Source of the DNA: Lophius americanus
Lineage: Eukaryota > Chordata > Actinopteri > Lophiiformes > Lophiidae
Reading direction: 5' to 3'
Assembly: GCA_037951165.1 (NCBI GenBank)
Contig: JBBDHG010000019.1
Location: 5,418,001-5,482,000, forward strand
DNA length: 64,000 nucleotides
In this document: piece by piece, positions 35,526 to 48,400 of the stretch
How the letters are laid out: every line of letters begins with the position of its first letter
Position numbering within the stretch: the first letter of the stretch is position 1
Position numbers and translations under genes: made by a program
The notes under the pieces: generated by a model
Told to the model about the DNA's origin: nothing
The model's input: only the letters and a program-made list of their open reading frames with translations
Database searches by the model: none

Positions 35526-36834
35526 ATTTTTGTTCAAGGTGTGTGATTGCTATTTGAAATTACCATATTCACGAAACATATTCTATAGATGTAATATTAA
35601 GTAAAGCTCCAATTTAGCATGTAATTAAAAGAAAATAGTTCCCAGTCCAGCAGGTGCTATAAATGTGAAAATGTGTATATGTATTAAAAAAAAGTTTAGT
35701 TTTGGAGTCCTTTAGTGGCTTTACTAATGGGCTCAGCTCCATCTTCTTCTTTTTTTTAATAGAGCCCTACAATTTAGTTTGCAGGAGAATGAGACATTTG
35801 TTTTAAGTATTCATTCAGTGTACTTAAAACAAAATGACTTTCTTACTACAATGGAATTATTATGACATTAAAGCTGGTCCCCAAATACACAATAACTATA
35901 AATTCCTAGATGCACATGAACTATTCACACGCAGACACATTATATTTTCTCCTTTCCTCCCAGAAGCAGTCTATGTCAGCAAATCTCTCCTCCATCTCAT
36001 ACCCCAGAGGGAGCTCATGTCCTGCCCTCAGATCATGGAAGGCAAGAGTCTGCTGGGCTTTAGGTTCGGAGCTGGGCATGGTTGCTCCACTCTTCCTCTC
36101 TTGTTAGTCTTCATCTTGCACTAAGACTTTCAGAGCCTCCTCATTCATAGATGAAAGCATTGTGTTGCACTGTTGGTGTAGAACAGCTCGTTCAAATACA
36201 AAGGGATCCGGCTGTCGCTTGATGCTACATTTTGACCAAGAAAACACATGCAAGTGCTCATCCCACATGGATAGCGTTGACCTGATTTTGTTCATTTGTT
36301 CCCCCTTAAAAACACAAATCAACTCCTCATTCAAACAATGCTTTTTATTTTAGTGTTTTCTTTATAATAATCTTTTATCGAGAAAAACGTCAGCAGGTTT
36401 GATGAAGCTTAATCTGCTTAATATCAACATCGGCATTATAAGCCTGTTACCATGCTGAGCCTATACCTGAGATGGTATATGATATTTATCATCTTCTGAT
36501 GTGCAAGATTGTTTATTGCAGTAGATGATATGTGATAATTAGACTGTCACAAAGTCCTTCTGCTCAGGGAGATCATTATCGAAGACCATCTAACCCAGCA
36601 GTACCAAGATTGTCCGCCCACATCCAGACAGTGGTAGTGGTGGAGGCTGATGAATGATGAAGTTGGTATCTGCGAAGGGTTGCCAGTGATGGGAAGGGGG
36701 AGGGTACTTATAAAAGCAGCATGACAAAACTAGAGGTAGTCCAAGAACAAAGAGTGTGAGTTGCTGTGATGCTGGGTAGTATGGGCAGCACATGAAAGAT
36801 TGATATCACTAGATATCCCAGAGAGAGTCAGGTC
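35526..36834. other. Intergenic DNA, nothing recognisable
   Basis: Contains an open stretch after a tttcctcccag acceptor-like site at 35962, but with no product or donor I can support. Confidence 0.5.
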
Positions 36835-37000
36835 AACTCAATTTATTTTTATAAAACAATTAAAAAACAACAGAATATGGCCCAAAGTGCTTCCCAGCAT
36901 AGAACATATAGAAACACAGTATAGGGTTGAATCATCATCAGGTGCTTTACATCGTAAAACCACATAAATAAACCCCCACAAATTATGAAAAAATTTAAAA
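36835..37000 (-). repeat. Possible LINE 3' end remnant
   Basis: aactcaatttatttttata and cccaaagtgcttcccagc resemble the reverse of fish LINE 3' UTRs. Too worn for certainty. Confidence 0.3.
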
Positions 37001-37182
37001 ATTGTCTGAGAAGGCATACAACCAATTTAAGAAAACATTATGAGACAGATGAAAGAGTTATGAGAACAGATTCTGTTAGAAAGGGTTATCATTCTAACCT
37101 CACTGGTCTAGTAAGCAGGGCTCCAGAAGGTGACTATAATGGTTTCCACTGCGACTAACTTCTTAATTTTGCAATATATGGA

Positions 37183-37191
37183 TATATATAT

Positions 37192-37270
<79 letters not shown>
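37183..37270. repeat. TA microsatellite
   Basis: Nearly pure TA, about 80 bases, with one TATATTATATATAATATA start. Confidence 0.97.
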
Positions 37271-37271
<1 letters not shown>

Positions 37272-37289
37272 CAGCTGGAAATCTACCAC

Positions 37290-37318
37290 TCACACGGATT
37301 CACACTGAATCCGTGTGA
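37290..37318. repeat. Perfect hairpin: 13-bp arms, 3-base loop
   Basis: tcacacggattca, loop cac, tgaatccgtgtga. It lies 20 bases after the TA tract. Confidence 0.95.
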
Positions 37319-40040
37319 ATTTCCTAATGTTTGATGATATAAGAGTTATTCTCAGCCTCCCCATTTCAGTTGTTCAGGAGAAAGCAGTTTCTCAAATTTC
37401 AAACTAATTAAAAAAACAACTCTGCACTACAATGAAACAAGACAGGTTTAATGGACTGGCGACAATCTCAATAGAGCATGAACTGCCACAGAATATTAAA
37501 ATAGAGTTTTCAGTTCACTTTTGTAAACCCGTTCTGCCCACCTCTGAAAGGTAAGCTCTATTTGCTCTTCAGTTTGCTAACTTTGCCTTTGCGCACATTT
37601 CGTGTGCGTGCATGTGCTTGGCACACAGCAGAAAGTCGTGTATAAGAGATGTCTGAAGATCTAACTACAGCAGGTGACATTGAAATGGTGGTGGTAGGAG
37701 ATACAGATTAAGAGCCTGCATAAACGGTAAACTAATAGTAAATGCAATAAAACATTTGAAAAGAAAAAGATTGGACATTTATGTATTTACAGTATGGCAA
37801 CAAGATCACAGCATTGGACATGGTACGTATTGAACAAGGAATATATTGTGAACGCAGTGGGACACAGGGCCAAGAAAGGCAGACAGTACAGAGGGGAAAG
37901 AAAAAGGTAAGGCACACATCTAAAAATGAACTCTGACATTGATATACTTTGGCTTCTGAAAATTTAATCTGGCTCCTAAATATTTTGGGTTTAGGAGCCA
38001 AAGGCTCTTAGATATAAAGGATGTAGTTACAGACAAATTGCGTTTTTGAAATAAAAAGTTTAGAACTTAGACTTTTTTTTCCTTTTCTCGGAGGTTTTAT
38101 TAATTGAATGTCCACTCCACTTTATGCCTTTCTAAGAAACAATCCGAAGGTTCCTCTCGCGCAAAGCTTATACGTTGTCATTTTAAATCAGTCCCTATCT
38201 TTGAGGTTGTAAGCGTTGAAGCTTTGACACCCCCTCAATTGTGTTCCCACTTTTACAACTCTGCACGAATTCTCTGCTCTCCATGTTCTGACAGTGACAT
38301 TGGCAGAAGACTCCAGGGATCTAAGTGGATTAGCATCATGACCTCTTGTGTGTCTGTAAGTCCTCGTTTCCACCGCTTGCCTTTCCCTCCCCTTTAAATC
38401 TCACTGATCTCTTTTCACGTGCCGTCCCTGTTCTCTCCCTCGCTTCTTTCTCACTCCTTTCTTCCTGTCCCCTTACATCCTCCATTCACCTCATGAATGT
38501 TTACCCCACTCCTCGCCTCCGCTTCTCTTTGTATGGCACAATGCTCAGGGACTTGTATTACTTCTCAGCAGCTTATAAAATCGCATGAAAAAAACCACCG
38601 CCATAAAAACGAAGACACGGTTTCCACTGCTGAAGCACCCACAGGGAGGCTTTGAGAATGCAGGAAGACCAGTCTAATAGCTGGACATTTTGTTATGGGT
38701 CTGGCTGCTCAATAAAAAGATGGAAATCCTAAAGAAATATGAGTAGATGGGACAAAAATCAATGTTATTACAGAGCTCGAGATGCAATTTGCAGGCAACT
38801 GCAAAACATAAAGCTCTGATAGAGACCATCGATGGGTCATTGAGCAATGTACCGTATTTACTCTGTTTATAGGAGAAGGAGAAACTCAGCTGCAGGCCAG
38901 GTTCTCAGGGTGTAACTGAAAGAAACTCTGACCACATCAATATTACGTCCAGAACTGCTCTCAGTAATCATGATTTAATTCTGTTGCTTTCTTCATCTTA
39001 AGGTTTTGGGTTTTTTTCAGTTTGTTTTTCTTTTTTATTCTTCTTGGATACCCCCCGACATGAAAACGTACTTGTCTCTCAACTGCTCTGTCCCCCATAT
39101 GAAGTACGTATACTTTGGAAAATTATCAGAAATGCTGTTTCATATGGCATTTAAATATATCTTATACATTTTATTTAACAGGTTAACATATATATTAGAC
39201 ATAAAATGGTACAGTTCTTTTAACTCTGAAGATTTTCAAAGATTGATTGGAATGTTCAGGAGAATTTAATTCCTGGGAAAATGTTTTCTAATCGTTACAC
39301 TGTTAAGTATTTGTAGGGATAAGGGTTATTGTTTGGCCATAGACTTGTTGATTAATTACATTTTCATCACAGAACTGTTTTAGCAGCAAAAGAAAGACCT
39401 AGATAATATTAGGCTAGTGGTTTTTATGTAATGGCCGATCAGTGTGTGATTATCACGTAAATTATAGCAAGACAAACTGTTGACATATTTACTGAGTTAA
39501 CCTTTAATTATAGTTGACATTTATTTATCCACCATAGGTTTGTGATTTGTACCTGAAATCATGAGGTAAAGTAAGGACGAAAGAAGACAAACTCGGTTTC
39601 AGGTGTTCAGATCTAGTTCGCCCACAGGCACCAGTAATGGATTAGATTGTTCATACCCTGAACACATTTAATTTTTTTATGAAGTGAGAGGGGATCAATG
39701 GACTGAAACACGTTTCTTTTCCCACATCACTGTTTTCCAGACGGTGTTGTTGCTTTCAGCATTAAGATAAATGACAATGATCACACATTTGCAGACAAAA
39801 TCTCTTGGATCAGCTCATAGGATATGTAGCAAGCACAGCGTGTCCGCTTGTGCTGCAAGGACTTTGTTATTCAATCTACCTCTGCATATTCTTTTTCTCT
39901 CAATGCATCATTAAGAAGTCTAAACAGCAGCAGGATATGGTGGAGATGGAAGAGAAGTCAGTGGCAGGTTAATGATCTCCGTTGTCATAAACATGCTGGA
40001 TAACCGTTCTCTCAACATGGCTGACAGGTGAGGGCCACAT
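37319..40040. other. Intergenic DNA, one terminal scrap of a Tc1-like element
   Basis: At 39412-39446 a lone terminal repeat is visible (ggtttttatgtaatggccg then atcagtgtg). Otherwise no repeat or exon that I can support. Confidence 0.5.
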
Positions 40041-40077
40041 CTACTTTAAAGATGATGACTCATCATCTTTAAAGTAG
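40041..40077. repeat. Perfect palindrome: 18-bp arms, 1-base centre
   Basis: ctactttaaagatgatga, centre c, tcatcatctttaaagtag. No mismatch. Confidence 0.98.
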
Positions 40078-40137
40078 GAGAAATGCGCTTGGAAATGTAA
40101 TAAAGATTAGTGAAATCCTCTGAGTCAGCAGTGCGAT

Positions 40138-40425
40138 ATCACGATTGTTTCTAAACCGTTGGTCCGATTTAGTCGAAATTTGGTTTATATGAATGGAGCC
40201 AAGAAGATTTATCTTTATTAACTCACAAAGGGGTACATTTTGTGCATTTGAATCAAGTCAAGGAGATCTATCATGTATAATATTTTTTTACTCTAATAGT
40301 TCATATTTTAGAGACTAGCTGGACTTTTTTTTAAAGAAAAATACTGCTTAAATAACTAAATATATAGTTCAATCAGAGGGATTACTTGCAAAACGCAGGG
40401 CATTGGGGACTTTTGCTATACATTT
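40138..40425 (-). repeat. TATATCCCC-ended repeat family, copy 9, reversed half
   Basis: Reversed family phrases gttggtccgatttagtcg and gattgggga-like end (ggcattggggacttttgc at 40399). This is the left half of an element turned round. Confidence 0.8.
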
Positions 40426-40477
40426 GCTGTCGGGGATGCTAGCATAGGCCTAATTTCAAAATAGATTGGTTTATATA

Positions 40478-40908
40478 GTGGATGTATATGCGTCAAATTT
40501 GGACTAAATCGGGCCAATGATAAGGTTATGTCAAAAACACTGTTTTCCTTAAAAAGCTGACCCTAGAGAAAAAAACATGAACTATTAAAGTAGAATATTA
40601 TGTTTACAAGATACGTCTCCTCGTGTTGTTTCTTATGCACAAAAGTTGGACTAAATCTAACCAATGGCTGCGGTTGTGGTTTTTGTGGCTTTGGATTTTG
40701 GAGATAAAGCTCCACCTATTGTCGGAAATACCTATGAAGCCTTCCTTTGCCAAAATCAATCCAGTTTTTCCTCACTCCATGTCTTTGAGGGTATTAAATT
40801 TGAAAATGAGTCATTGAATAGTTTTGAGTTATCCCGCAAACAAAAAGGATCATGGACTCATTGTTGATGATGAATCCATAATATCCCAGACTTTTCGGGG
40901 ATACAACT
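40478..40908 (+). repeat. TATATCCCC-ended repeat family, copy 9, forward half
   Basis: Contains caaatttggactaaatcggg, ataaagctccacctattgtc and ends gacttttcggggatacaac. It faces away from the reversed half at 40138-40425. Confidence 0.85.
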
Positions 40909-41901
40909 ATCTAAAAAGTGCTTTCACACAGGTTATGAACTACATCATGTTTCATTTGGATTCTGAGGCCACCACTTTTTCTTTTTGGACCAATTTCCAC
41001 GTGTTAGATTTTGTCCAGTCAAGGTTTCACATCCATAATTTTGGGTGGGATTAAACTGATAAGTCTGATACTCCAGACCAAATGAGGTAAGTTTGAAAAT
41101 GCCATTTGAAATGTCATCACCTTAAGCAAAGGATCAAGTTTTATGTATTTCCCCAAGTTGTGGATTTTGCTTTTGTTGTGACCAGGAGCATATTTTAAGC
41201 TCCTTAGGTTTATCCAATATAAACCAGACCGCCACCATTAATGATGAATGACTCCTCTTCTTCCATCCTCTTGGATGTGTAAAAGATAGTTAAAGGTCAT
41301 TTCACCAATGCATTTATAGCGTACCAGATTTCTTTAATCTTCATTCATTATTATCTTGATAGAAACTACTAACTGTTGTAAATTATTTGCATGAATGCTA
41401 TTTCTTAAAGACATTGAATCCAAACAAAATCAATAGTGAACTCCATTCAGGATCATTGGCATTTGTTCGGCCAAGCATTACATTGGAGCAGGGAGTTTAG
41501 GGAGTCATTTTTCATGCAGCCGTGAAGTAGCAGCAGGACCAAATAGTTTTGTTCTAGCTTGCGTTATGTTGTATGTCGTTATGTTGTACAGTGGACTTTC
41601 TCCTTACACTCAACAACTAGGACACCTCCTTTGCTTCTATACCCCAGTATCCCCACTAATACAGCAGTGGGACACAGTAAATAAAGTCAAATAGTGTTTA
41701 TGTTGTAAGAAGAAAGCAAAAAAGAAAGATCTAAGTACAGTAGTTTTCTGTAGTTTTTTCATTTCCCCAAGCAATGGCAGTCTGTTCTAGAAAGACAGTA
41801 CATTTGGCTTTACAGGTCATAAGACTGCACAAACAGACTTTAGAAATGATTAGGCACCAAGTAATCAATATCTTAACGCAATAAACATTTTCACTTTTCA
41901 G

Positions 41902-42021
41902 AACACACTTCCATTATAGTCCAGCAGCTGTTCATCTTCAACTCAAGCTGCCTTGGGGATCAACTGTCAGAGTGGCTTTCAGCCCGTTTCCCACTGCCTT
42001 TACAGTGATGAGTGCAAAGAG
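41902..42021 (+). CDS. Candidate orphan exon, product unknown
   Basis: The acceptor ttttcacttttcag is followed by 120 bases and the donor aaagag then gtaaaa. One frame is open throughout: one base, then 39 codons beginning THFHYSPAAV and ending TVMSAKR, then two bases. I recognise no family in the peptide. The phases (starts with one base, ends with two) do not fit directly to the candidate at 53928. There is no neighbour exon in support, and chance pairs of splice signals of this quality occur in long intergenic DNA. It may equally be part of a non-coding transcript. Confidence 0.2.
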
Positions 42022-44470
42022 GTAAAATTGTATTTTGAGAAATATTACAGTAACACAACACCCAGTGGGTAAGAGATAAGTCCGAGTCTTGTAGTCTAGC
42101 TTAATGATAACAGAGAGACTGGGATTTTCATAGAGTCACATCCAGTGGAGGAAACAATCAATTAGCCTGCCTGTAACTCTCAACCCACAATGTTATTAAC
42201 TGCCTCTTCACATCTACACACATTCATACAACTATTAATCCTTCGTACATTGTATAATTCAAGTAATTATTAAATACAGAAAGCATAGCAGACATCAAGG
42301 GGTATCCTAAGTATATAGCTTAAAGCCTGTGTTATCCCTTATGTAGCTTAGAACTACAGAAAACAAACATCGACATGAGCTAAAGATCATGCGCCACTTG
42401 TACGGCGTTTCATTTAAGTTCTCGTAAATTTCTTCTTTAAATGATTCATATTTATTTCTAGTCAACACAAGAAGCTCTATATCTGCTACATAGATCACAA
42501 AACATTATTCTGCATCATACGTCTTCTTTTTATGACATCTATGTTCCCCTTATGATGGTTCTAGAAAGTCCATTGAAAAAGTCCCAATAAAGTGTAAAAT
42601 CTTCCTTAAAGGCTTCCTGTCCTATAAGCCGAAGTGGTCCCCATGAACCTGAAAAACAACTTCTTGCTATTTCCAATGACTAACTTGGCTAATCTCATTT
42701 TACTCCTGTAGCTTCCTGTTCTATCTAATAGTACCAAGCATATTTGGCTTGTGCCCACCACTTCAATAACTCCCTGCCATTTTCATCAGTGACATTCTTT
42801 CCATTACTAATTTACAATTTCACTATGAAATTGTAACGTCAACTAGTAATTTCAGGCTTCAACCTATTCTCAAATAACATATTTTTATATATTTGGAGTG
42901 CACAATCAATACCATAACTGTGAGCTGGAGCTTTCTGGAGGCCTTTGACGGGTCTAAACTACTGGCGTGATGGCGTGCCCAATTTCCTGAACAACAATGC
43001 AACGAACAAAAGAAAAAAAAATTTAAAACATTAACATGATTAATTATCTTCTAAAATTGAGAGGACAGATAAAGGCTAAGTAATTTACAGCCTTCAAAGT
43101 CTGTCTGCCTCTATATAGTATATGTGATACAAAGGCAACACCTTCTCAAATTATTGCAACATTCCATTTGCTCTGCTTTTTTGAAGCAGTAGATGTCTGA
43201 AGAGAAATAGGTTAAAATTAGACATTTTAGTCAGTGAATGAGGCAGAAGAATCAGTTTATTCTTTTTACTCCTCACAAGGCCCAAAGTCTCACAAGTCAG
43301 TCCAGTGTGTCAGGAGGTTCCCTGGGTTCACTGGCGATGCTGCTGACAAATGCTTTTGATTTCGCAGTGACCTACCCTCAGTTCTCATCTCTAACAGAGC
43401 GTATACATCATCACGACAGCTGCAGGGACTCAACATGTTTGAGGGATATTCAGCGTCTGCATTATCTTTGTATAAACTCCTGTATTTGCGATCTTATATT
43501 AACACTGTCGCCAACAGCAAATGCCAAAACAAACAGTATAAAGAATGTAGTAGGGAAATATTGAATAAAACTGATTCACACAAACAAATATCTCAATCTC
43601 AATCTCAATCATCACCAATGGCCAAATGGTGTTTTTTTTCTGCTACAACCCAACCCACTCACTGTATCTCAGCTTTTCTGGACCCTTTAGGTGAGGATTC
43701 AAAATTCACATATTTAGCTCACCTGATCTTTTAACAAACAGCAACAGCCAACAAATCCTATACGTACATACATATATATATATGTATGAGAGGTGATTCG
43801 ACAGGATGCAGGTGAGACGTTTTGACAACAGAAGATATACAAAGCGGATGGTAACTAACTCGAAGAAGGAGAAGATCCATCAAAAATTTCCTCAAATTGT
43901 CTCGACTGCACAATGTCCTGGGTATCCTCACTCTCTGAAAAGAGAAAAAGGATGAGATTCACATGACGACATGATGATAACGTGTCATTACTCTCACTGT
44001 TAGACAGGAGAGACAAAGGTTCCACACTGCAGGTGTTTCTTCTGTGTATCAAAAGAATAGGTGAAGGTAGTATCATGGTATGTGTACGCTGCCTAGTGCT
44101 AGAGCATAAAAACTGTCTCTAAGCTCATTAACTAAAAAATATATGTTTTGTACTTCATCATTAAGTTAGCATTTGCATACATTAAAATTAGTACTTTTGT
44201 CTTACTTTGGTTATCAAAATAAGTTATCCTTTAATGTATATGATGAATGTTATTTTTTTGGATTTCTTCTATTTATGTGAAATTGTGATCATTTGTGTGC
44301 TTTCATGTGGTGTGTCATTGCTTTAATTACCCAACTCTGATGTGAAGTAGTTGCTCAGTCCAGATGAACACAAAACAAATTGAATTGGAGCCTCACCGCG
44401 ATTCATTGGGATCTTTTCCAAGAGTGACATGGCCAAGAGAGCAACTTATAAATCGTTAATTAAATAATAA
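42022..44470. other. Intergenic DNA, nothing firm
   Basis: Includes a short (TCAATC)-like run near 43590-43608 and a TA-rich patch near 43770-43785. No gene seen. Confidence 0.5.
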
Positions 44471-44474
44471 TTTT

Positions 44475-44735
44475 ATCAATTATCACACACATCATTGATA
44501 TAAATGAAGAACAGCAGTGGTCCTAAAATGGAGCTCTGAGATACACCATTTGATACGAGGAGAAATGTGGAGAAGGACCTGGCAAAGAGGATACTGTGTT
44601 CCATCAGATAATGTAGTTTGAAAACTAAACCACGGCATGTTCAGAGCATCCAGTACCATAAAGTATGTCCAGCCACTGTGACTGGTCCACTGTACCAAAG
44701 CCATGGACAAGTCAATGAAAATGTTTTTATTTCAG
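44475..44735 (-). pseudogene. LINE reverse transcriptase fragment
   Basis: On the - strand a block at about 44730-44700 resembles the palm motif with FIDLS followed by a frame change. Near 44560-44475 the frame reads NGVSQSSILGPLLFFIYIND, the usual LINE motif between palm A and the catalytic site. The frame is broken between the two. The family is not certain. Confidence 0.75.
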
Positions 44736-45229
44736 GGTCATAATTATGTTAATACTATGTCATGCATGTAAAGCATTGTTTTGCACATTGTAAACAAAGA
44801 AGCAACTCAGTTGCTGAACGTTTTGCGTCTTTTGCCTAAGTGGAGGTTAGGTACATTTGTGTAAGAAAGAAATAAGAAGAGAAAGATGTTGCAAAAGTAT
44901 CCCCTGCTGTGCCTCCTAAGCCTCGGAGCATTACCTTGTGTGTGTGAATGAAGTTCCCCAGTGTTCCCATCAGTGTGAAATAACTGGAGTGACGATTAAT
45001 TGCACCATGCAATTTTACCACCTGTAAAGGATTCACAGTCGGATCAGAGACATTGACCTCGGGATCAATGCCACCGTACATTCTTCCCTTTTTTAACGAA
45101 GCAGAATTCTCTTTCTTTTCTTTGTTTTTTGTCTGTGTCTATCTCTCCTTTGAACATTTATCCATTCATCCAAATGCATCATTATGCAGCGTAAAGTCTA
45201 TTGCAAAGCTCCCAACTTGGAACACTTTG
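44736..45229. other. Intergenic DNA, nothing recognisable
   Basis: No exon or repeat that I can support. Confidence 0.5.
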
Positions 45230-45235
45230 GCATCG

Positions 45236-45450
45236 TTATGTTTCTGAAAAGTTGGGGATATAAGGAATCGTCATCTCCACTGATGCTTCCGCCTCAGATC
45301 TTTCTTCTTTTGGCGATAACTCAAAAACAATTTGATAGATCGTTTTCAAATTCTATACCTTTTTTTACCCTAAATTTAATTTGAGGACTTCAAACAGAGG
45401 GATTACTTGTACCAGGCAGTGGACTGGGGACCTTTCAAGTGTGAACCTTT
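45236..45450 (-). repeat. TATATCCCC-ended repeat family, copy 10, short internally deleted
   Basis: Left edge on the + strand tatgtttctgaaaagttg, then ggaatcgtcatctccactg. Right edge gtggactggggacctttc. Both ends are present but the centre is missing, about 215 bases in all. Confidence 0.8.
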
Positions 45451-48400
45451 GCTTGGACTGCACACAGTCAGTTGACAATCAGCAATGATGGCACTATTTT
45501 AGTACGTGAGAAGAAATAAAACAAAACCTTGTGTGACAAGATGTATGTGCAACAACTGGATCTTCCTCACTATTGCCGCCAAATCCTTACAATATTCACA
45601 TCAAATGGCAGACATGCATAATCATTATTAGACTCATTGACCCGGCTTCAGCCTGTGTCTCACCTTTGGCCTCTCAAAAGGCAAGGAAGGAAGGCTGTCT
45701 GGCAATATTGTTGTCTGATGAGACATGCTGGCATATTGCATTTCATTTCATAAAGAAAGGATTGTTCAAAAGAATAGGTAATTGATTTTATTATTATGCA
45801 TTATTTTTGTTTTGTATAAAGAACACGACTGCTTTACGTGTAAATCCACTTTGGCAAATTATACACACATGTATGCGATCATTTCTTCAGTAACAGGCCG
45901 AACGGAATAGAGTAACAAATCAAAGGTACTCTTTCAAAGGTTGCCATATTGACAGCTTCCCAGCAGGCTCAAAATTCCACTCAATAAACTATCTCAGTCG
46001 ACAACAGAAATCTATTTGGCTCAGGTTTCACCAACCTTTCAATGTGTCACCCAGAGGCAAGAAAAAAAACAGAGGCAGGAGGAAAAGATGCCAAGGAGGC
46101 ATGAAAATACAACTTGCAACTGACAGAACTAGAAAAGCGAAAGAAGAAAAATTGATTTGAAGAATTTGACTGGAGTTCATCACTGAAAATTATAATTCAG
46201 AGATCCATCTTACTCTCCATCATAGATAATTGTATGAAACCACAATTCATACCATTATTTATTTGGTGTTGAAGAAAAGCCATGGCCACAAACACAGTGA
46301 AGTCATGAGAAATTAATCTTTAATTAATCAAGATTACCACACAAGGAAATCAACAGATTGCACTGTTGTGACAGCTTTTCTGCTTTGTTTTGTCCCTTTT
46401 ACTCCATAATTAGTCATTACGAACAGATGAGCATCAGTTGATGCATTAACATACTGACTATTTTATTGCTGTATAGGTTTACAAATAATACATCTGCTGA
46501 TGCTCATTAATTATAGATTATTTATTTTTCATGCACAAATACATAATTATTTCTATTCCCTCATTGTAAGTCTGATCCATATTTTGTCCCAAGAATTTGC
46601 TTAAGTTGACAAAAACATAGGAAAACCTTTTCACATAAGAACAGTCCTTAAAATAGCAACTCCCTCTGCTGAGTGTATGCGTCCCGTATGGAATACACTT
46701 CAGTTACCAGGTTCCTGGAGGGATTACGGTGCAGAACGATGATAGGGAGGAGAACACCTGCCATAGGAACATATGGAGCAACCAGGTTCTGATGAGATGG
46801 GAGGTGCCACAGTTAAGACTCACTCGAGATCCACCTGACCTGTGGTCAAGCTATAGGTTTGGAGGCATCTGTTGGCAAAAAGACTCAACTCATGATGCAT
46901 ACTTATTTTTGCACATTCAAGGCTCTGATCCAAGCACACGCTTGTTTGTAAGACAAAAAACCGGTGATCCTGCGGCAATTTCATAAATGCAGAATTCAGA
47001 AAGGACAACAGTAAACGCAACACTTGACCTTGTGTGGCCATCGCCACAAGACTTAACATGTTGTACACAGGCTAAGAAAAGGTTGAAGAGGGGAGACTAG
47101 TCAATATCACCACAAGGTGCTTTTGAGACTTCCCCATTTCCAAAAGAAAAAGCTGGGATTTTCCATGGAACTTCTTATTCATTGTATTAAGTAGATCTTA
47201 TGCTGTTAAAAAGCGCATGTTGGTCAAGCTCCAACACTTTTTATAAATTAACTGCAAGCGGACAATGTACATACATACGAAAATGTCCACCCTGTAATGG
47301 ACAATTTCAAATTAGATTCATTACATTGTAATTACATATTGATTATAAAAATGTACATTTCCAGAAAGCCTCTTTCTCAACAATATATTTTAGTTAAAGG
47401 GAAAAGTATTTGGATAATAATGAAATGTTGGCAAACATATTGTAGGGTGGAAAATGACAGGGTGGATATTCTTGGCTAATGTTAGCATTTAATGAGCACA
47501 TGCTGGACCTTCAGTTAGCAACATGATTCAGTTAGCAATGTGTACTGTTTAACAAATATATTTTGAATTTCTGAAAGGTTTCTATATTAATTGATATCTA
47601 ACTTTTCAGCCTCCATTGAAGAAAGACAAAATGGTGGTAGTAATGTCAATGAAAACATCAGAGGGTTTCTTAAAGGGGCAGTTACCCCATAATGACAGGG
47701 TGGACACCAATTTCAGGGACCCATGCAAAATGTTCAATATGATTGTGAAAATAGAATACACCTGATCAAACTGACTCATTTTATCAAATAACTTTTTGTG
47801 CACAATAAAAACAATGTAAAAAATGGTTTGATTTAGTGTAATTTAACCATTTATGACACACATTGTAGTTAGCAGAGCAGTGTGTGGGACATGCCAAAAT
47901 CATGTACATCCAATGAAAAATGGTATAAAATGTAGGAAGACTTTTCACTGCAGTGATATGTGTGTAAATGTTTGGCCATTAATAATAAGACCTGAGAGTT
48001 TCATTATTGTGCTACATTTTCATGATGACTCAGTGATTCTGATAAACAAAAGCACTTAATAGTCATATTGACACAGTAAGGGAGTGGGAAAAATGCACTT
48101 CAAACATTGAGTGAATTACTAAATCCCTCAAATATATATAAAGAGAAGCAAGAAACATCTCCACCTCAGCTGGCCCAGAGCTGTCATCTGACCTGCAGCA
48201 TTTTCAAACTCTTCTTTATCAACAGATTACACAGACTCACTCAGTTTAACATTTGAATCTAGCCCCATTGATAGGACAGGTCAATGTCAAGGCTGGCAGA
48301 GTGCATGATCCCACAAACTGAAGATGAGAGCTGGCTATGTGATTGGCTTTAGCTGTTTGGAAGGTCATTCTGTCAGGGAAGCGGCTGAACCCAGCGAAAG

